Shown piece after piece: positions 25,261-34,996 of a DNA stretch of 64,000 nt. Source of the DNA: Prosopocoilus inquinatus (lineage: Eukaryota > Arthropoda > Insecta > Coleoptera > Lucanidae); NCBI GenBank assembly GCA_036172665.1, contig CM069875.1:22103806-22167805 (forward strand), in the 5' to 3' direction. Position 1 is the stretch's first letter, and each line of letters opens with the position of its first letter. Position numbers and translations under genes: made by a program. Under the pieces are notes generated by a model. That model made no database searches, was not told where the DNA came from, and worked only from the letters and a program-made list of their open reading frames with translations.

Positions 25261-25327
25261 TTTAAACGGACACTGTAAATTCGCAAGGAACACTCAACGT
25301 TTTGCTGCCTCTGGTTCGTCAGGAGTG
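25261..25327 (-). ncRNA. decayed hammerhead, Penelope-like type
   Basis: On the minus strand the order is CACTC (stem I, 25327-25323), CTGACGA (an intact hammerhead CUGANGA core, 25322-25316), a short CC-AGA-GG stem II, AAAAC where GAAAC is expected, the GT of a minimal stem III, T at position 17, and GAGTG (stem I return, 25295-25291). CACTC and GAGTG pair perfectly. The altered GAAA makes it probably inactive. Downstream, the minus-strand CAGTGTCCGTTTAAAG word is shared with the copies at 30245 and 39479. Penelope-like elements are known to carry hammerheads of this type; the assignment here is inference. Confidence 0.55.
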
Positions 25328-25514
25328 AAAAAATATAAATAAACAAGTGGTCAAGAGAAACAGTTAAAAATATTTTATATTCTTTTTCTTTTTCTAAAAT
25401 ATCTGAGGATTATACTAGGAGTATCATTTATAAATTTCATGCAAAATCTGTATTTATATCAGTATTTCCTTTTTGAAATTGTGTGTTTGCTCGGATTATT
25501 TCCATTCCTAAGAA

Positions 25515-25940
25515 AAATAATTCATCAGAACTGAAGGATCCAAGACCAATTAGCATCTTGATTATTTAAAATATTTGAGAAAATAGGTACTTGAAGTTCA
25601 AAATAGAAAATTTATTAATGAATATCATGTATTTACAGGTAATAAGGTTTTCTTGAAGTAAACTATGGAGTTCCCCAAGGTTCATTTCTTGGGCCATTGT
25701 TATTTACTTTATATACATTTACGCTTTTACAGAAATCATTGAAATTTTGTCATATAATTTTTTATGTCAATAAAATTTATAACTTTTATAGGAAGATTCT
25801 CTATTAGTTATTGCCCGTGTGAATAAATATTTAAATAATATTGTTTTCGAATCAGTAAAACGTCTAAAATTGTAAACTGTGGCTATTATTTTCTGCAATT
25901 ATACAACTTTTGTTAAATGAGTAGTAAGAAATGTACCTAT
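25515..25940 (+). pseudogene. LINE reverse transcriptase scrap
   Basis: Two conserved pieces of a non-LTR reverse transcriptase with a deletion between them. Near 25525-25590 the reading gives ELKDPRPISIL and FEKIG. Near 25660-25715 it gives VNYGVPQGSFLGPLLFTLY. The FYADD equivalent near 25765 reads FYVNK, so the catalytic pair is lost. Stops follow to about 25930. Confidence 0.72.
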
Positions 25941-26521
25941 AAATATTGCAGTTTCAGGTTGTAATCTTGTTTTGTATATTATTATCTTATATTTCGTTCA
26001 CTTACTATGTTTATAACAATATGGAGAATAACCATTGTTGCAGTATGCCTAATTTTGAAGTAAAAGTTGAAAGAAAAGAACAGGAAGTTGTCAAAATCTA
26101 TGTTTAGCGCGTGTACAGGGTGGATCAATGTCGATATTTCTTATGAGCATCTCTCTAACTATAAGAGATAGAGAAAAACTAATGGCCAAGACTCGATCTC
26201 TTTTTTAGAGATAAAATCATTAGTGTAAACAGAAATTGGCTACTTTCTTTTGTTTTCAAGTTATAAGCAAAAATGACTTTGTTTATCTCGATTCATAGAA
26301 CATTTCATAAGGAATATTTTAAACAATTATTGAAACTTGTTACGACCAAAAATTCATACTTTAATTACGTTTAGATTTGTCTAACTATGAAAAGTTACCT
26401 CCCATAAAATTTACCGAAAGTTAAATTAGAGCTGTTGCAAAAATGTTACTTGAAATTACTTTTTATTAAAAATATAAAAGACAGAAACAAAGACACAAAC
26501 TTTATTGGTTAGTTAACTATA
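25941..26521. other. noncoding stretch
   Basis: No gene recognised. TGTACAGGGTGGATCAATG at about 26114 is the usual start of a dispersed insect repeat; its other end was not found. Confidence 0.42.
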
Positions 26522-26776
26522 ATATCGTCGGTCTACAAGAGAAGGTGACCAAACCCACCGATAGAAGTTTTGAATTATTAGAATTTTAATATTTGCCTTA
26601 CATTCAATCTTTTTTAATTTAAAATACATATTCTAGAAAATATTGTTCATAAAAATTAATATAAACTAACCTGATGTAAAATAATTGATTTTATAATCAT
26701 AAGCAAATATTAAAATTCTAATAACTCAAAAATATTATCGATGGACTTGGTCACCTTCTCTTGTAGACCCACGATA
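26522..26776. mobile_element. hairpin MITE, 255 bp
   Basis: The left end ATATCGTCGGTCTACAAGAG and the next AAGGTGACCA recur inverted at the right (TGGTCACCTTCTCTTGTAGA then CCCACGATAT). Inner pairing includes TTAGAATTTTAATATTTGC and its inverse. No coding capacity. Confidence 0.85.
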
Positions 26777-28389
26777 TGTGATATATCGTTGTAAAGAGAA
26801 TTTTTAGTTTTAGAAAAGTAGATGGGTATATTTCATTTAAAATTTCTTTTAAAATTTTAATCAATTGCTTTTCCGACTAAGGCAGGTAATAGAAAATTAA
26901 ATGTAGAACAACATATAACATTTTGTAACAATACCTGTGATATCTGTTGGGACAGCTTAAATCAAACAGACTGTATTTCTATGAAATTATGTATAGAAAT
27001 TTGGTCACGTACACTAAAATCAACTGAATAAACAACAATATTTACATAATTCAAAAATGTGATATGATCAAACGAACGCCTCTTCTATTCCTGTTCCTGA
27101 ACGAGCGTCGGTTCATTAAATGGGCACGTGCGGCATTGTCCTTTGAAATGCACAGCATCACTTCACATTCAGGCCGGCGGTCATTTCACGTGAGATAATG
27201 GAACGTATGCGGAGGAAGAGAAGAACCGGACGCTGTACTCGGATCAGCTAATAAAAAGCACCAGATAAAATCGCAGAGAATCAAACAAAGGGGATTCATC
27301 AATCGGGAACGTCCTAGATAAAACGTAAAACGTACGAAAATAAATCGAACATGTAACCTACTCGCTCTGTGTTTTTTTTCTTAATATCTACTGTTTTACT
27401 GACTCTTTTTTATTTTCCAGAACGATATTCATGTCTACTCTACTTTAGCATCGACAATGTTTGAATTTCATATTAGTTACTCACAATTTCAATTTATAAA
27501 TTTTAAGTGATTTTTATACTTTTTAAAAGGATTGTTGCTCTTGACTTTTTCAATTTCAATTTGTTTTATTTTCAAAGTTGCAGAAGTATATTTTACCTAA
27601 CATTGAATAATATCAAATTAAAGTACAGAAAAAAAATAATTGTTGATTTTTTCTTTGAAAACAGTAATGATGATCCGAAATAGTACGAAGAGATTAATTA
27701 TATTTAACAGTAATAACTAGGCATATTTGCATATACAAATGCATATTTTGAACATTCTTATAAATAAATACACATTGTTGCTACTCGTACGTGCAAAACG
27801 ACACTTTATCAAAGCTTAACTAATCACAAAGTAAATTCAACCAAACTCTAGCCAAACATGTGCCAGCAATTAAAATGCAAAAAAATAACAAAAAATCTCA
27901 AAAGAAAAAATTAAAATACAGTTGGAACTAGATGCAGACGATCTGGACAATCAGTGTTCTAAAAGCAGAATACCTGGAAATAATAAAAGGATTACCAGGC
28001 TATGGGCAAAGTCTTTTCACTGGGTATCGGAACCTTTGATGTTTGTGTTTTCTAACCACTACGCATTCTGCAACGCATCGATTCTTAAATGGCGCGAACA
28101 ATTTAAATTTAAATTTGTACAGCAAGCAACTTTTCTCCGCTACCAGAAACAAAAATATTCTCGCAGACAATAATTTCGAATTAAAAAATTGTTCATTTTT
28201 TAACAGAAAAATAAATGTGTGTTAATACCATATGTCCATTTAAAAGTTTGATAAAGGTAAGCTCTGGAAGTGTAAACGTATATCGAAAACCAAGTAGTTT
28301 TTAAGGTTAATGCTACGGATGACATGTAAAAGTCTGAAATGTGGTAAATTAAACTTTGATTATACTTAACTATTCAAGAAATAAACAAT
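26777..28389. other. noncoding stretch with a GC-richer island at 27070-27320
   Basis: The island contains a CACGTG E-box (TTTCACGTGAG), GATAA-like words and no repeat hallmarks, so it may be a host cis-regulatory element. The open frames at 27922-28225 show no domain. Confidence 0.4.
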
Positions 28390-29160
28390 ATTTTAATGTA
28401 AACATAAATTATAATTTAAAGGGGGGAGATTCCGTTTTCTTTCAAACATAAATGACCCGCCGCGTTTCTTTTTGTTAAATGCGTTTTGCAACAGAAATGT
28501 TGTTATATTATTACGTTCTTGAGTAATTATTTGCCTTAAATCGTTGATTGTAGAGACTGGAGTTCTAAGTAGTCTATTTTTTAGGTACGGAAAAAGAAAA
28601 CCCAAAATTGTCGAATCTGAAGATCTCGGTGAAAATTTTTATTTAGAAAAATTGATAATACTTTTATTAAAACATTCTGTGTAAAAACCTACATGTAATA
28701 AATCATCGTTATTCATCAAGTTTTGTGTAAACCACTGACAATATAGAACACGTCGATTAAAATCTGCAGGTAATAACTGATCTAAGGATGTAATTTAAGA
28801 TTTTTTTTAAATATATTAAGACAAGTACTGCAAGATAAACCAATTTCCTGCGACAAGTGCCTCAGTGGTTTGGTTGGCTCTTAAGTCATAAGTTTTTAAC
28901 ACCATTAACTGCTTCGGCTGTGCGCACAGTTTGTCTTCCACTTCCAGCTTTCCATAATACACTTCCTGTACTGCGGAATAAATCTACAGACTAGCGTACC
29001 ATATTTAAAAAAAAATGCGTTAAGGAATGCAAGGTTGAGGAATTTTGAGCGAAATTCTTCCATGCAAGCAGGAATATTATATACCAATTGCCCATTTCCC
29101 TTGCCGAAATATGATTCAACAACAAACTTTTTTTGTTCAGGAGTGAAAATCATTACAATC
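28390..29160 (-). pseudogene. mariner-like transposase relic
   Basis: Minus-strand relic of the same general mariner-type family as 41514-42846. In coding order it has an N-terminal block FTPEQKKFVVESYFGKGNGQ (29155-29090), then PTKPLRHLSQEIGLS near 28865, a QWFTQNLMNNDDLL block near 28730, and a C-terminal FLFPYLKNRLLRTPVS block (28600-28550). The central catalytic region is largely deleted. Frameshifts and stops occur throughout. No terminal repeats were identified. Confidence 0.75.
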
Positions 29161-29225
29161 TCTAATATGAAAATTGGACAGCAAGTTGTCAGTTCATAAA
29201 CTGTCAAGTAATTTAAAGTAACTAA

Positions 29226-29458
29226 AAGCTCCTTTCTTTCTCTTAAAATTTTGAATCGTGTTTCGAATAGTGGACCTGAATTTCGTAGTTGTTGCAACAA
29301 AACACCTGACTTGAATTTTTGATTGACAGTTCATTTGTAAATAACTATAATTCAATCCAAACAACTTTTAAATAGAAAGAAAGATTCAAGGAAAACAATG
29401 TCTGTTTTTGAATCAAATCTCGTTTGAATCACGACTTTGTAAGCGAAAGAAAGCACCT
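29226..29458. mobile_element. MITE family A, copy 2
   Basis: Homologous to 2972-3181 over its length: both contain ATTGACAGTTCATTTGTAAA and end in AGCGAAAGAAAGCACCT. The left end has diverged from AGGTGCTTTCTTTC to AGCTCCTTTCTTTC. The interior has small insertions relative to copy 1. Confidence 0.82.
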
Positions 29459-29679
29459 AATAAATTGCTGTAGTAATCTGAGATAAGGTTTTATATTCCA
29501 TAGCCTACCTTTATCAAAAATTTAAATGGACATATGGATGTAAAAATATATTTATTTTATAAAAGTTACTTTTTAGTGCATATTTAAGTGCATATTTTTG
29601 ATAATTTTGGTGCATATTTGCATGCATATTTTTAAGTTCTTTAATACATAATAATCCTAAGCTTAGTAATAACTTTAAC

Positions 29680-29691
29680 AATAATTTTATT
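29680..29691. repeat. target site duplication, left (12 bp)
   Basis: AATAATTTTATT, identical to 30161-30172 on the other side of the retrozyme-like insertion. The word is AT-rich, so chance identity is less remote than for a GC-rich duplication. Confidence 0.7.
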
Positions 29692-30160
29692 GAACATATA
29701 AATTAGCGACATCTTACTATCGCTTTTTGACCTAACATTGCAGTAGGATAGACAAATTGAAGCGGGATTTGCTCCTAATGAGTCCCCCATGCAAGGCGGC
29801 CATGCTTGCTGTCAAAGCATAATGAAAGATTTTAGAAAAATTTTGTGCAAATCGTTTTTGATTGCAGTGAGAACCTCGAGCAGCCTCTGGACAGCTGTTT
29901 CAGCCCTGCTTGGGGCTTCTTCAGCAGAAACGTAGCTCGACATTCCCACTGCAGACCAAAAACGACTTGCCCAATTTATTCGCAAATGCGATGTAAGAAT
30001 GATGAACATATAAAATAGCGACATCTTACTATCGCTTTTTGACCTAACATTGCAGTAGGATAGACAAATTGAAGCGGGATTTGCTCCTAATGAGTCCCCC
30101 ATGCAAGGCGGCCATGCTTGCTGTCAAAGCATAATGAAAGATTTTTTTTTTTTTTTTAAT
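29692..30160 (-). mobile_element. retrozyme-like tandem repeat, 312-bp unit, with hammerhead
   Basis: An insertion of one full 312-bp unit (29692-30003) plus the first 140 or so bases of the next (from 30004), in direct orientation. It is bounded by a 12-bp direct duplication, AATAATTTTATT, at 29680-29691 and 30161-30172. The right edge is a T16 run (30142-30157), i.e. poly(A) at the 5' side of the ribozyme-sense strand. There is no open frame of note, and it is richer in GC than the flanks. A tandem unit of about 300 bp with one hammerhead per unit matches the known layout of animal retrozymes; the name is inference. Homologous copies lie at 43270-43782 and, decayed, at 52310-52385. Confidence 0.8.
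29864..29952 (-). ncRNA. type-I hammerhead ribozyme
   Basis: Sense is the minus strand. The core reads CUGAAGA (fits CUGANGA), followed by stem II AGCCC/GGGCU with a loop, then GAA, then ACAGCUGU and C. A15.1 and U16.1 are both present, and C17 is the expected cleavage base, so cleavage would fall between 29890 and 29889. Stem I has UUUCUG opposite CAGAGG next to the core, an internal loop, then CGAGC/GCUCG and an outer GCAGUG/CACUGC stem. Stem III is the palindrome ACAGCUGU, so the ribozyme could fold with a two-pair stem or as a dimer with an eight-pair stem; short stems III of this kind are known in animal retrozymes. All conserved core positions are met. Confidence 0.83.
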
Positions 30161-30172
30161 AATAATTTTATT
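30161..30172. repeat. target site duplication, right (12 bp)
   Basis: AATAATTTTATT, identical to 29680-29691. Confidence 0.7.
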
Positions 30173-30244
30173 AATAAGCACAATACCTGAAATCGACTCT
30201 TGTCAGTTTTGTCTGATGATAATTGTATATATTTATTTTTTCAT

Positions 30245-30425
30245 CTTTAAACGGACACTGAAAATTGCACAATCGCTCGCTGCGTGTTTTAATAGTAATA
30301 CCGATAGTGACTGAAACATATCAGCTATAAACCGATAGGGAAACATATCGGCTAACATCCGATGGTGAAACGTGTCGGCGATAAACCGATAGTGAAACGT
30401 TGAGTGATTGTGCAGATTGTGCAAT
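30245..30425 (+). ncRNA. decayed hammerhead with tandem-expanded core
   Basis: On the plus strand TGCACAATCGCTC (30266-30278) pairs over all 13 positions, with one G-U, with GAGTGATTGTGCA (30402-30414), forming a stem I. GAAACGTT (30394-30401) directly precedes the return strand as in Penelope-type hammerheads. Where CUGANGA should follow the first strand the text reads GCTGCGTG, so the core is lost. Between them lie four CCGATAG-starting units (from 30301, 30332, 30359 and 30386; 31, 27, 27 bp and partial), each containing GAAAC. The leading CTTTAAACGGACACTG word is shared with the copy at 25261. Confidence 0.55.
30301..30399. repeat. tandem repeat, 27-31 bp units, about 3.5 copies
   Basis: Units begin CCGATAG or CCGATGG and contain GAAACATATC or GAAACGTGTC. 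Because most units are 27 bp, the minus-strand reading shows a nine-residue repeat (YRFIADMF, HRMLADMF), which I regard as a by-product and not a protein. Confidence 0.8.
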
Positions 30426-30997
30426 CAATATTGACTGCGCCAACCGTAACTTACCGTCCCTCCTGTCATTCCGTCGGACACCAAGGTGTGAAGAAGGGTT
30501 AAGCAACTGTGCCCATTTAGTGGAAAAGGTGTGGAGGAAGATATTACGGTAAAAGCGTGCCACGCAGCAAAAGTTACGCAATCCACAACAAGTGATACAC
30601 TGCTGGGAACATATATCCCTGTCTGCCTCCTGAAGGTACAACTCTCCAGGACCCGCTTCTCCGTTGGCATACCCCAAAAACTCTTCCCAAAAGTACACGT
30701 ATCGCAAAAAAAAGGAGAAGCTAAGTTCGTTCAAAAATATAATATTTATTATGGTACAGCAGTGGGACAAGTTTGTCTTAGTACAACCTCTGTTAGGGTT
30801 AATGGCCGCAATAAATTAAATTTTACACTGCTCACAAAAAGAAGCGTTGGCGCATCGACGTGAATGCAGCTAGTGACAACAGCGAATAACAGTTACAGTT
30901 ACCCCCTCCAGAATCCGCCGCTGACTCACAAACGTGAAACGTGAAACGCCGACACACGAAATGATTCCAAAGCGAATAAAGAAAAGTTGGCAGTATC
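30426..30997. other. unassigned stretch, mixed composition
   Basis: Somewhat GC-richer than average, with overlapping open frames on both strands (30531-30863 plus; 30770-30321 and 30670-30425 minus). None has a domain I recognise. It could hold the next exon of the candidate minus-strand gene at 30998-31348, but no convincing acceptor was found. Confidence 0.35.
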
Positions 30998-31348
30998 TTA
31001 CTCAAATCCCTCCGGCGAATCGTTAAGAAAGATGACCATGTCAGCCCGGGAACGAGAACGGTTCAAACTCTTTTTTCCTCCCCAGCAACAATTCACGAGA
31101 AAAACGTGACGTCCCTCGAAGCTTAACAAAACGGTGTTTAATTCTTCAGCATGAGATAATGTTAAAATATTTCTCGCAGTTGCCTGCATGTTCCAAACGC
31201 CCGCGCTGCTACCTATTAATCCTTCATCGTGCCCACGACTAATGGAACACAAGAACGTAGTGACTTGAATCCAAACACTTGGGCACAGTTCTAACAACAG
31301 CGATCCAGGAAAGCCATTATCACACAATGCGTTTAAAAACGTGCACAA
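30998..31348 (-). CDS. candidate minus-strand exon, unknown protein
   Basis: An open frame of 116 codons on the minus strand with balanced base composition. It reads past the end of the clear coding-like part at a good donor: the text ...GGATTTGA is followed by GTAAGATAC, the GT being at about 31003-31002. An internal ATG in good context begins MQATARNILTLSHAEELNTV and would be an alternative start. I recognise no domain. The R1-like LINE is inserted about 100 bp upstream (31466), which would place it in the 5' part of the gene. This could equally be a chance frame. Confidence 0.28.
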   Translation of the reverse strand: MCTFLNALCDNGFPGSLLLELCPSVWIQVTTFLCSISRGHDEGLIGSSAGVWNMQATARNILTLSHAEELNTVLLSFEGRHVFLVNCCWGGKKSLNRSRSRADMVIFLNDSPEGFE

Positions 31349-31452
31349 CGCCTAGCAGCCTCCTTGCTCCTTGCTGTCAAAGGAAAGAACGCTCCACATA
31401 CACCACAGTGCCACCTGACACCGAGAGACGACAACTAACGACAACCAAAATG
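31349..31452. other. short spacer before the LINE insertion
   Basis: Unique-looking sequence continuing beyond the LINE at 37517. It may be 5' leader of the candidate minus-strand gene. Confidence 0.35.
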
Positions 31453-31465
31453 TCTTCAACACACC
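31453..31465. repeat. LINE target site duplication, left (13 bp)
   Basis: TCTTCAACACACC, identical to 37504-37516, adjoining the T8 run that is the LINE poly(A) tail read on the opposite strand. Confidence 0.88.
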
Positions 31466-31502
31466 TTTTTTTTATAGAGGTTTAGAGAATCTTCCAAAGA
31501 CG

Positions 31503-31530
31503 CTCCCGGGTAGCTCTACCCCGGGAGTGT
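31503..31530. other. hairpin in the LINE 3' untranslated region
   Basis: CTCCCGGGTAG and CTACCCCGGGAG are near-perfect inverse complements around a short loop, close to the LINE 3' end. Stem-loops here can be recognition sites for the element's reverse transcriptase; that role is inference. Confidence 0.6.
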
Positions 31531-31629
31531 GTTGGATTCACCCCTTCATTTCTGCAGGGGCGCCTACCAACTAAACTCCTTTCCTCTTTTCCATGTTGCG
31601 GAAGGAGGGACCGCCTCTCGGCATTTCTT

Positions 31630-31815
31630 CTCCCTCCGAATGCAGTCTATCGCGTCCTCCTTATCCTTTTCTTCCCCATCCTCTTCCTTCCGCTACTTTC
31701 CCATCCTTTTCTTTCTCCTCTTCTTTCCCATCCTCTTCCTCTTCTCTCCTCTTCCTCCTCATCCTCTTCGCCCCCTCTTCTTTTCTCCTTTCCTCCTTTC
31801 CTTCACCTCTCGTTC
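31630..31815. repeat. pyrimidine-rich low-complexity tract in the LINE 3' region
   Basis: A run of CTTCC/TCTTCC-like words (purine-rich on the LINE sense strand) just beyond the ORF2 stop. Open frames across it on either strand are composition artefacts. Confidence 0.75.
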
Positions 31816-31835
31816 GCCTGATTATTTGCCTCGCT

Positions 31836-34740
31836 CTATCTATGATGTTCTCCAAGGCATTTACTTTTCATAATTTCTCGCAACATGTTCATGACAATCT
31901 CATGTTGGTCTTTTTTCAGTAGTTCTTCGACTATGTTTTCTTTTGTGATTGGATTTCCTAAGCCCAACTCTGATCTAATTCTCTCGTTTCGCCACCTCGG
32001 GCATATAAAAAAAGTGTGCTCCGTGGTGTCCTCGGCTTCTTGGCAAAACCAACACTCTGCCGTCTCTACCTTCTCGTAATCTTTCACGTATTTCCCGAAC
32101 GCGCCGTGTCCGGTGAACGCTTGTGTTATGTAATGATCTACCTCGCCATTTTGCACCACAACTCCACGTCCTTTATAAAGACCTTGGCCCAGCCCTGGTA
32201 GTTGTCCCATTGTCGTTGCCAGGCTTGATAAAGAGCATTCCTGGCCAAGGCCTTCGCGGCACGTCCTTCCTGGTATATTGTGATCCTCTCTTCGATCTGC
32301 AACCTAATGGGGGGGATTCCGGCCACGACCAGAACGGCGTCCGTCGAAACCGTTCTGTAAGCCGACGTCACTCTCACGGCCGCCAACCTGTTCAACCTTT
32401 CCAGCATCAATCCGTGGTGCGCGTACTTCATGGCATTTTTCCAAGCTTGTACCGCATACAAGATTATGGAGGAGACCACCGACGCCAGCAGTTTCCTCTT
32501 TTTGAACTTGGGATCTCCAACATTAGGCATCAGCCTGGCTAGTTCCGTATAGGCCTTGTGGGCCCTCGCGGCGGTCTCTTTGACGTGCGAGGTCTTCCTC
32601 CAATCTCTATCCAGGTGCACACCTAGGTATCGCACCTGTCTGGAGGACGTTACCTCGGAGCCATCGACTGTCAAGCCTATGCGAGTTAGATCTCTCTTAC
32701 CTGCCAGGACCAAGACCTCGGTTTTGTTCCCCCCCAGGGCCAGCTTCATCCTACCCAAAGTTTGTTGGACGATCTCCATCGCCAGCCCTGCCCGTTCCTT
32801 CAGCAGACGCACCGTCCTGGCAGTAACCACCACGGCCAGGTCATCCGCGTATGCGATTGTGGTAACCCCCTGTCCCAAGTCCACTTCCAGGATCCTGTTA
32901 TACATGGTATTCCACAGCGTTGGCCCCAGCACGGATCCCTGAGGGACCCCGCAGGTGAGGTTCATCCTCTCTCCCTGTTCATCGGTTATAAGTTCCCTGT
33001 CGGTGAGGTACGACCCGATCATGCGTTTAATACCATCGCTGATTTGGTTTTTGTGGAGTGCACCCATAATCTGCCTCCACGAGGCCGTATTAAATGCGTT
33101 TCTCATCCAGGGCAATTAAGATACAGTAGTGCCTGCTCTTATCGGCTAGTCTTCTGATCCCCTCGACGATTCCTTGAACCTGCATCAGTGCTGCAATCGT
33201 CGATCTTCCGGTTCTGAACCCGTGCTGGTTCTCGCGCCTCCAGCTCCTCGTTCAGACGATTCCTCAGGAGGGTCTCTAAAACCTTTCCGAGGACGTCTAA
33301 GAGACAAATAGGTCTATAGGTGGTCTCCTCAGCGAGTTGTTTCTTAGGTTTCTCGATGAGGACCAGGTTGGCCCTCTTCCATTGGTCCGGGAAATACCCT
33401 TGTCGGAGGCATCTATTATACACGTTTAGAAATACCTTCGGAATGGCGCCGATCATTTTCTTCACCACCTCTGGCGGGAGATGGTCCGGTCCCGGTGCCT
33501 TGGCTGCTTTAACCCTGGCTGCCGCGCGAATTAGTTCCTCCTCCGTGAAAGGGGGGGGGGGAAGCTTCCGATGAGGTCGTCCTCGTCCTCGCCACCCATT
33601 TCCTATCAATCGCCTCCGGAAAGAGTTGCCGCGCTTGTCTGCGTCTGAATCTCCTCCGGGTCGGGTCTGAACGCTCCACGCAGACGCAGTTTATTGGTGA
33701 CGATCTTATAAGCTTTCCCCCATACGTCGTCCTCCAGTTCGTTTCTCAACTCGTCCCAGCATTCAGCCTTACGTTTTTTAATGGCTTTTTTTAAAATTCA
33801 ACTTGGCATTCCTGTATTGGATCCATGCATGAATACGTTCGCCGTTTTCTCGGTTCGCACGATGCAAGCGGGTGGCTTTCCTTCTAGCAGCCACGCACTG
33901 TTTCCGGAACTCAGACATGGACCCGTTACACCAATATGCTGGGACTCTCATGTTGCCCCCTTTCTTTTTCTGAAGGTGCTTATCACACAGTGTCGTTAGT
34001 GCTTTGACTAATTCGTGCGGTTTCTTAGTATTTACGGGGTTACGGTGGTGAAATTCCGCAGCCATGATCTCCAGTCTGGCCGGGATCACCCTCCACCCTT
34101 TCGTTTCAGGGTTTATTCTTTCACCGCTAGCCATCTTGATAGAATACATAACAGCCCTGTGGTCGCTAACGCTTTCAATTTCCTCAGCGACTCTTCAGGT
34201 TACGATCTTTCTCGCCAAGCCGAGGGTAGCCATGGTAAAGTCGATGTGTGATTGTCCTCTACTGTTCAGGAAGGTCGGGGTGTCGCCTTGGTTCAACATC
34301 ACTATGTCGTTGGCATTTAGCCATTCTTCCAACAGCCTGCCCCTTTCATTAATGGTCCGGTTTGTCACACCTGACATTTTAGCGTTGAAGTCGCCGACCA
34401 CAAGGATGTCTCCATCGACGCTTCTCATGTGGGCTTCCAACCTGGCTAACAGATCTTTAAATCCCTCATTAGTTCCACTCGGTGGAAAATATACGTTGTA
34501 AATAGCACAACGCAAACACTCATAATAAATAAATATGTAAATAAAATTTTCAAAAATATCGCAGCCTTTCACCTTGAGTTTGTTGTTGTTCAAAAGAACA
34601 AACGTATCACATCTTATATCACATACCAAATTCCTAACTCTTCTCAGACTAGGCTCCTGACCGAGCAACAAATCAATATTCTCCTCCTGCATTACTTGTT
34701 TTGCGTGATCGAAGCCTCGGGATGCCTATCAGTGTTAAGT
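31836..34740 (-). pseudogene. LINE ORF2: endonuclease, reverse transcriptase, CCHC
   Basis: Reading from 34740 down, the endonuclease appears first: LLLGQEPSL, VVGDFNAK, then SHIDFTMA at 34692-34195. After a frameshift, ESVSDHRAVMYSI (the SDHR motif, near 34160) is followed by a linker to 33778. The reverse transcriptase starts with KAPGPDHLPPEVVKKM and TYRPICLLDVLGKVLE in 33609-33139. After another break, NAFNTASW, CGVPQGSVLGPTLWN and the catalytic IAYADDLAVVV come in 33115-32138. After a last frameshift, the C-terminal zinc motif CWFCQEAEDTTEHTFFIC lies in 32210-31836. Catalytic residues of each domain are present, but at least three frame breaks separate the parts. Confidence 0.9.
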
Positions 34741-34996
34741 TGAAGAATTCTTTTACGGGTAATCGTAGGAGAAATCCCGTTATGTCCCGTATTGCTCCGG
34801 TCATGGTGATCCTGTCTGCCTAATCTGTTGAGTTGGGAATGGTGTCGTCACGTTCCATTATCGATTATAATAATCTCTTCTGGCCTCTTTTCTCTTTGCT
34901 CAGTTGGCGTCTCTTGCAGCCGCTCATTCTGCGGTCTTGCTCTACCTGCCCGCGGGGTCCTTCTGGGCACGCTGTTTACCACCATGGGCAATTCCC

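Noticed and set aside
27922..28225. Two overlapping plus-strand frames of 60-83 codons
   Set aside because: No recognisable domain, and AT-rich codon use like the surrounding noncoding DNA.
30321..30863. Overlapping frames on both strands, including a 149-codon minus frame
   Set aside because: Part of the frame is the translated 27-bp tandem repeat; no domain and no clear splice sites.
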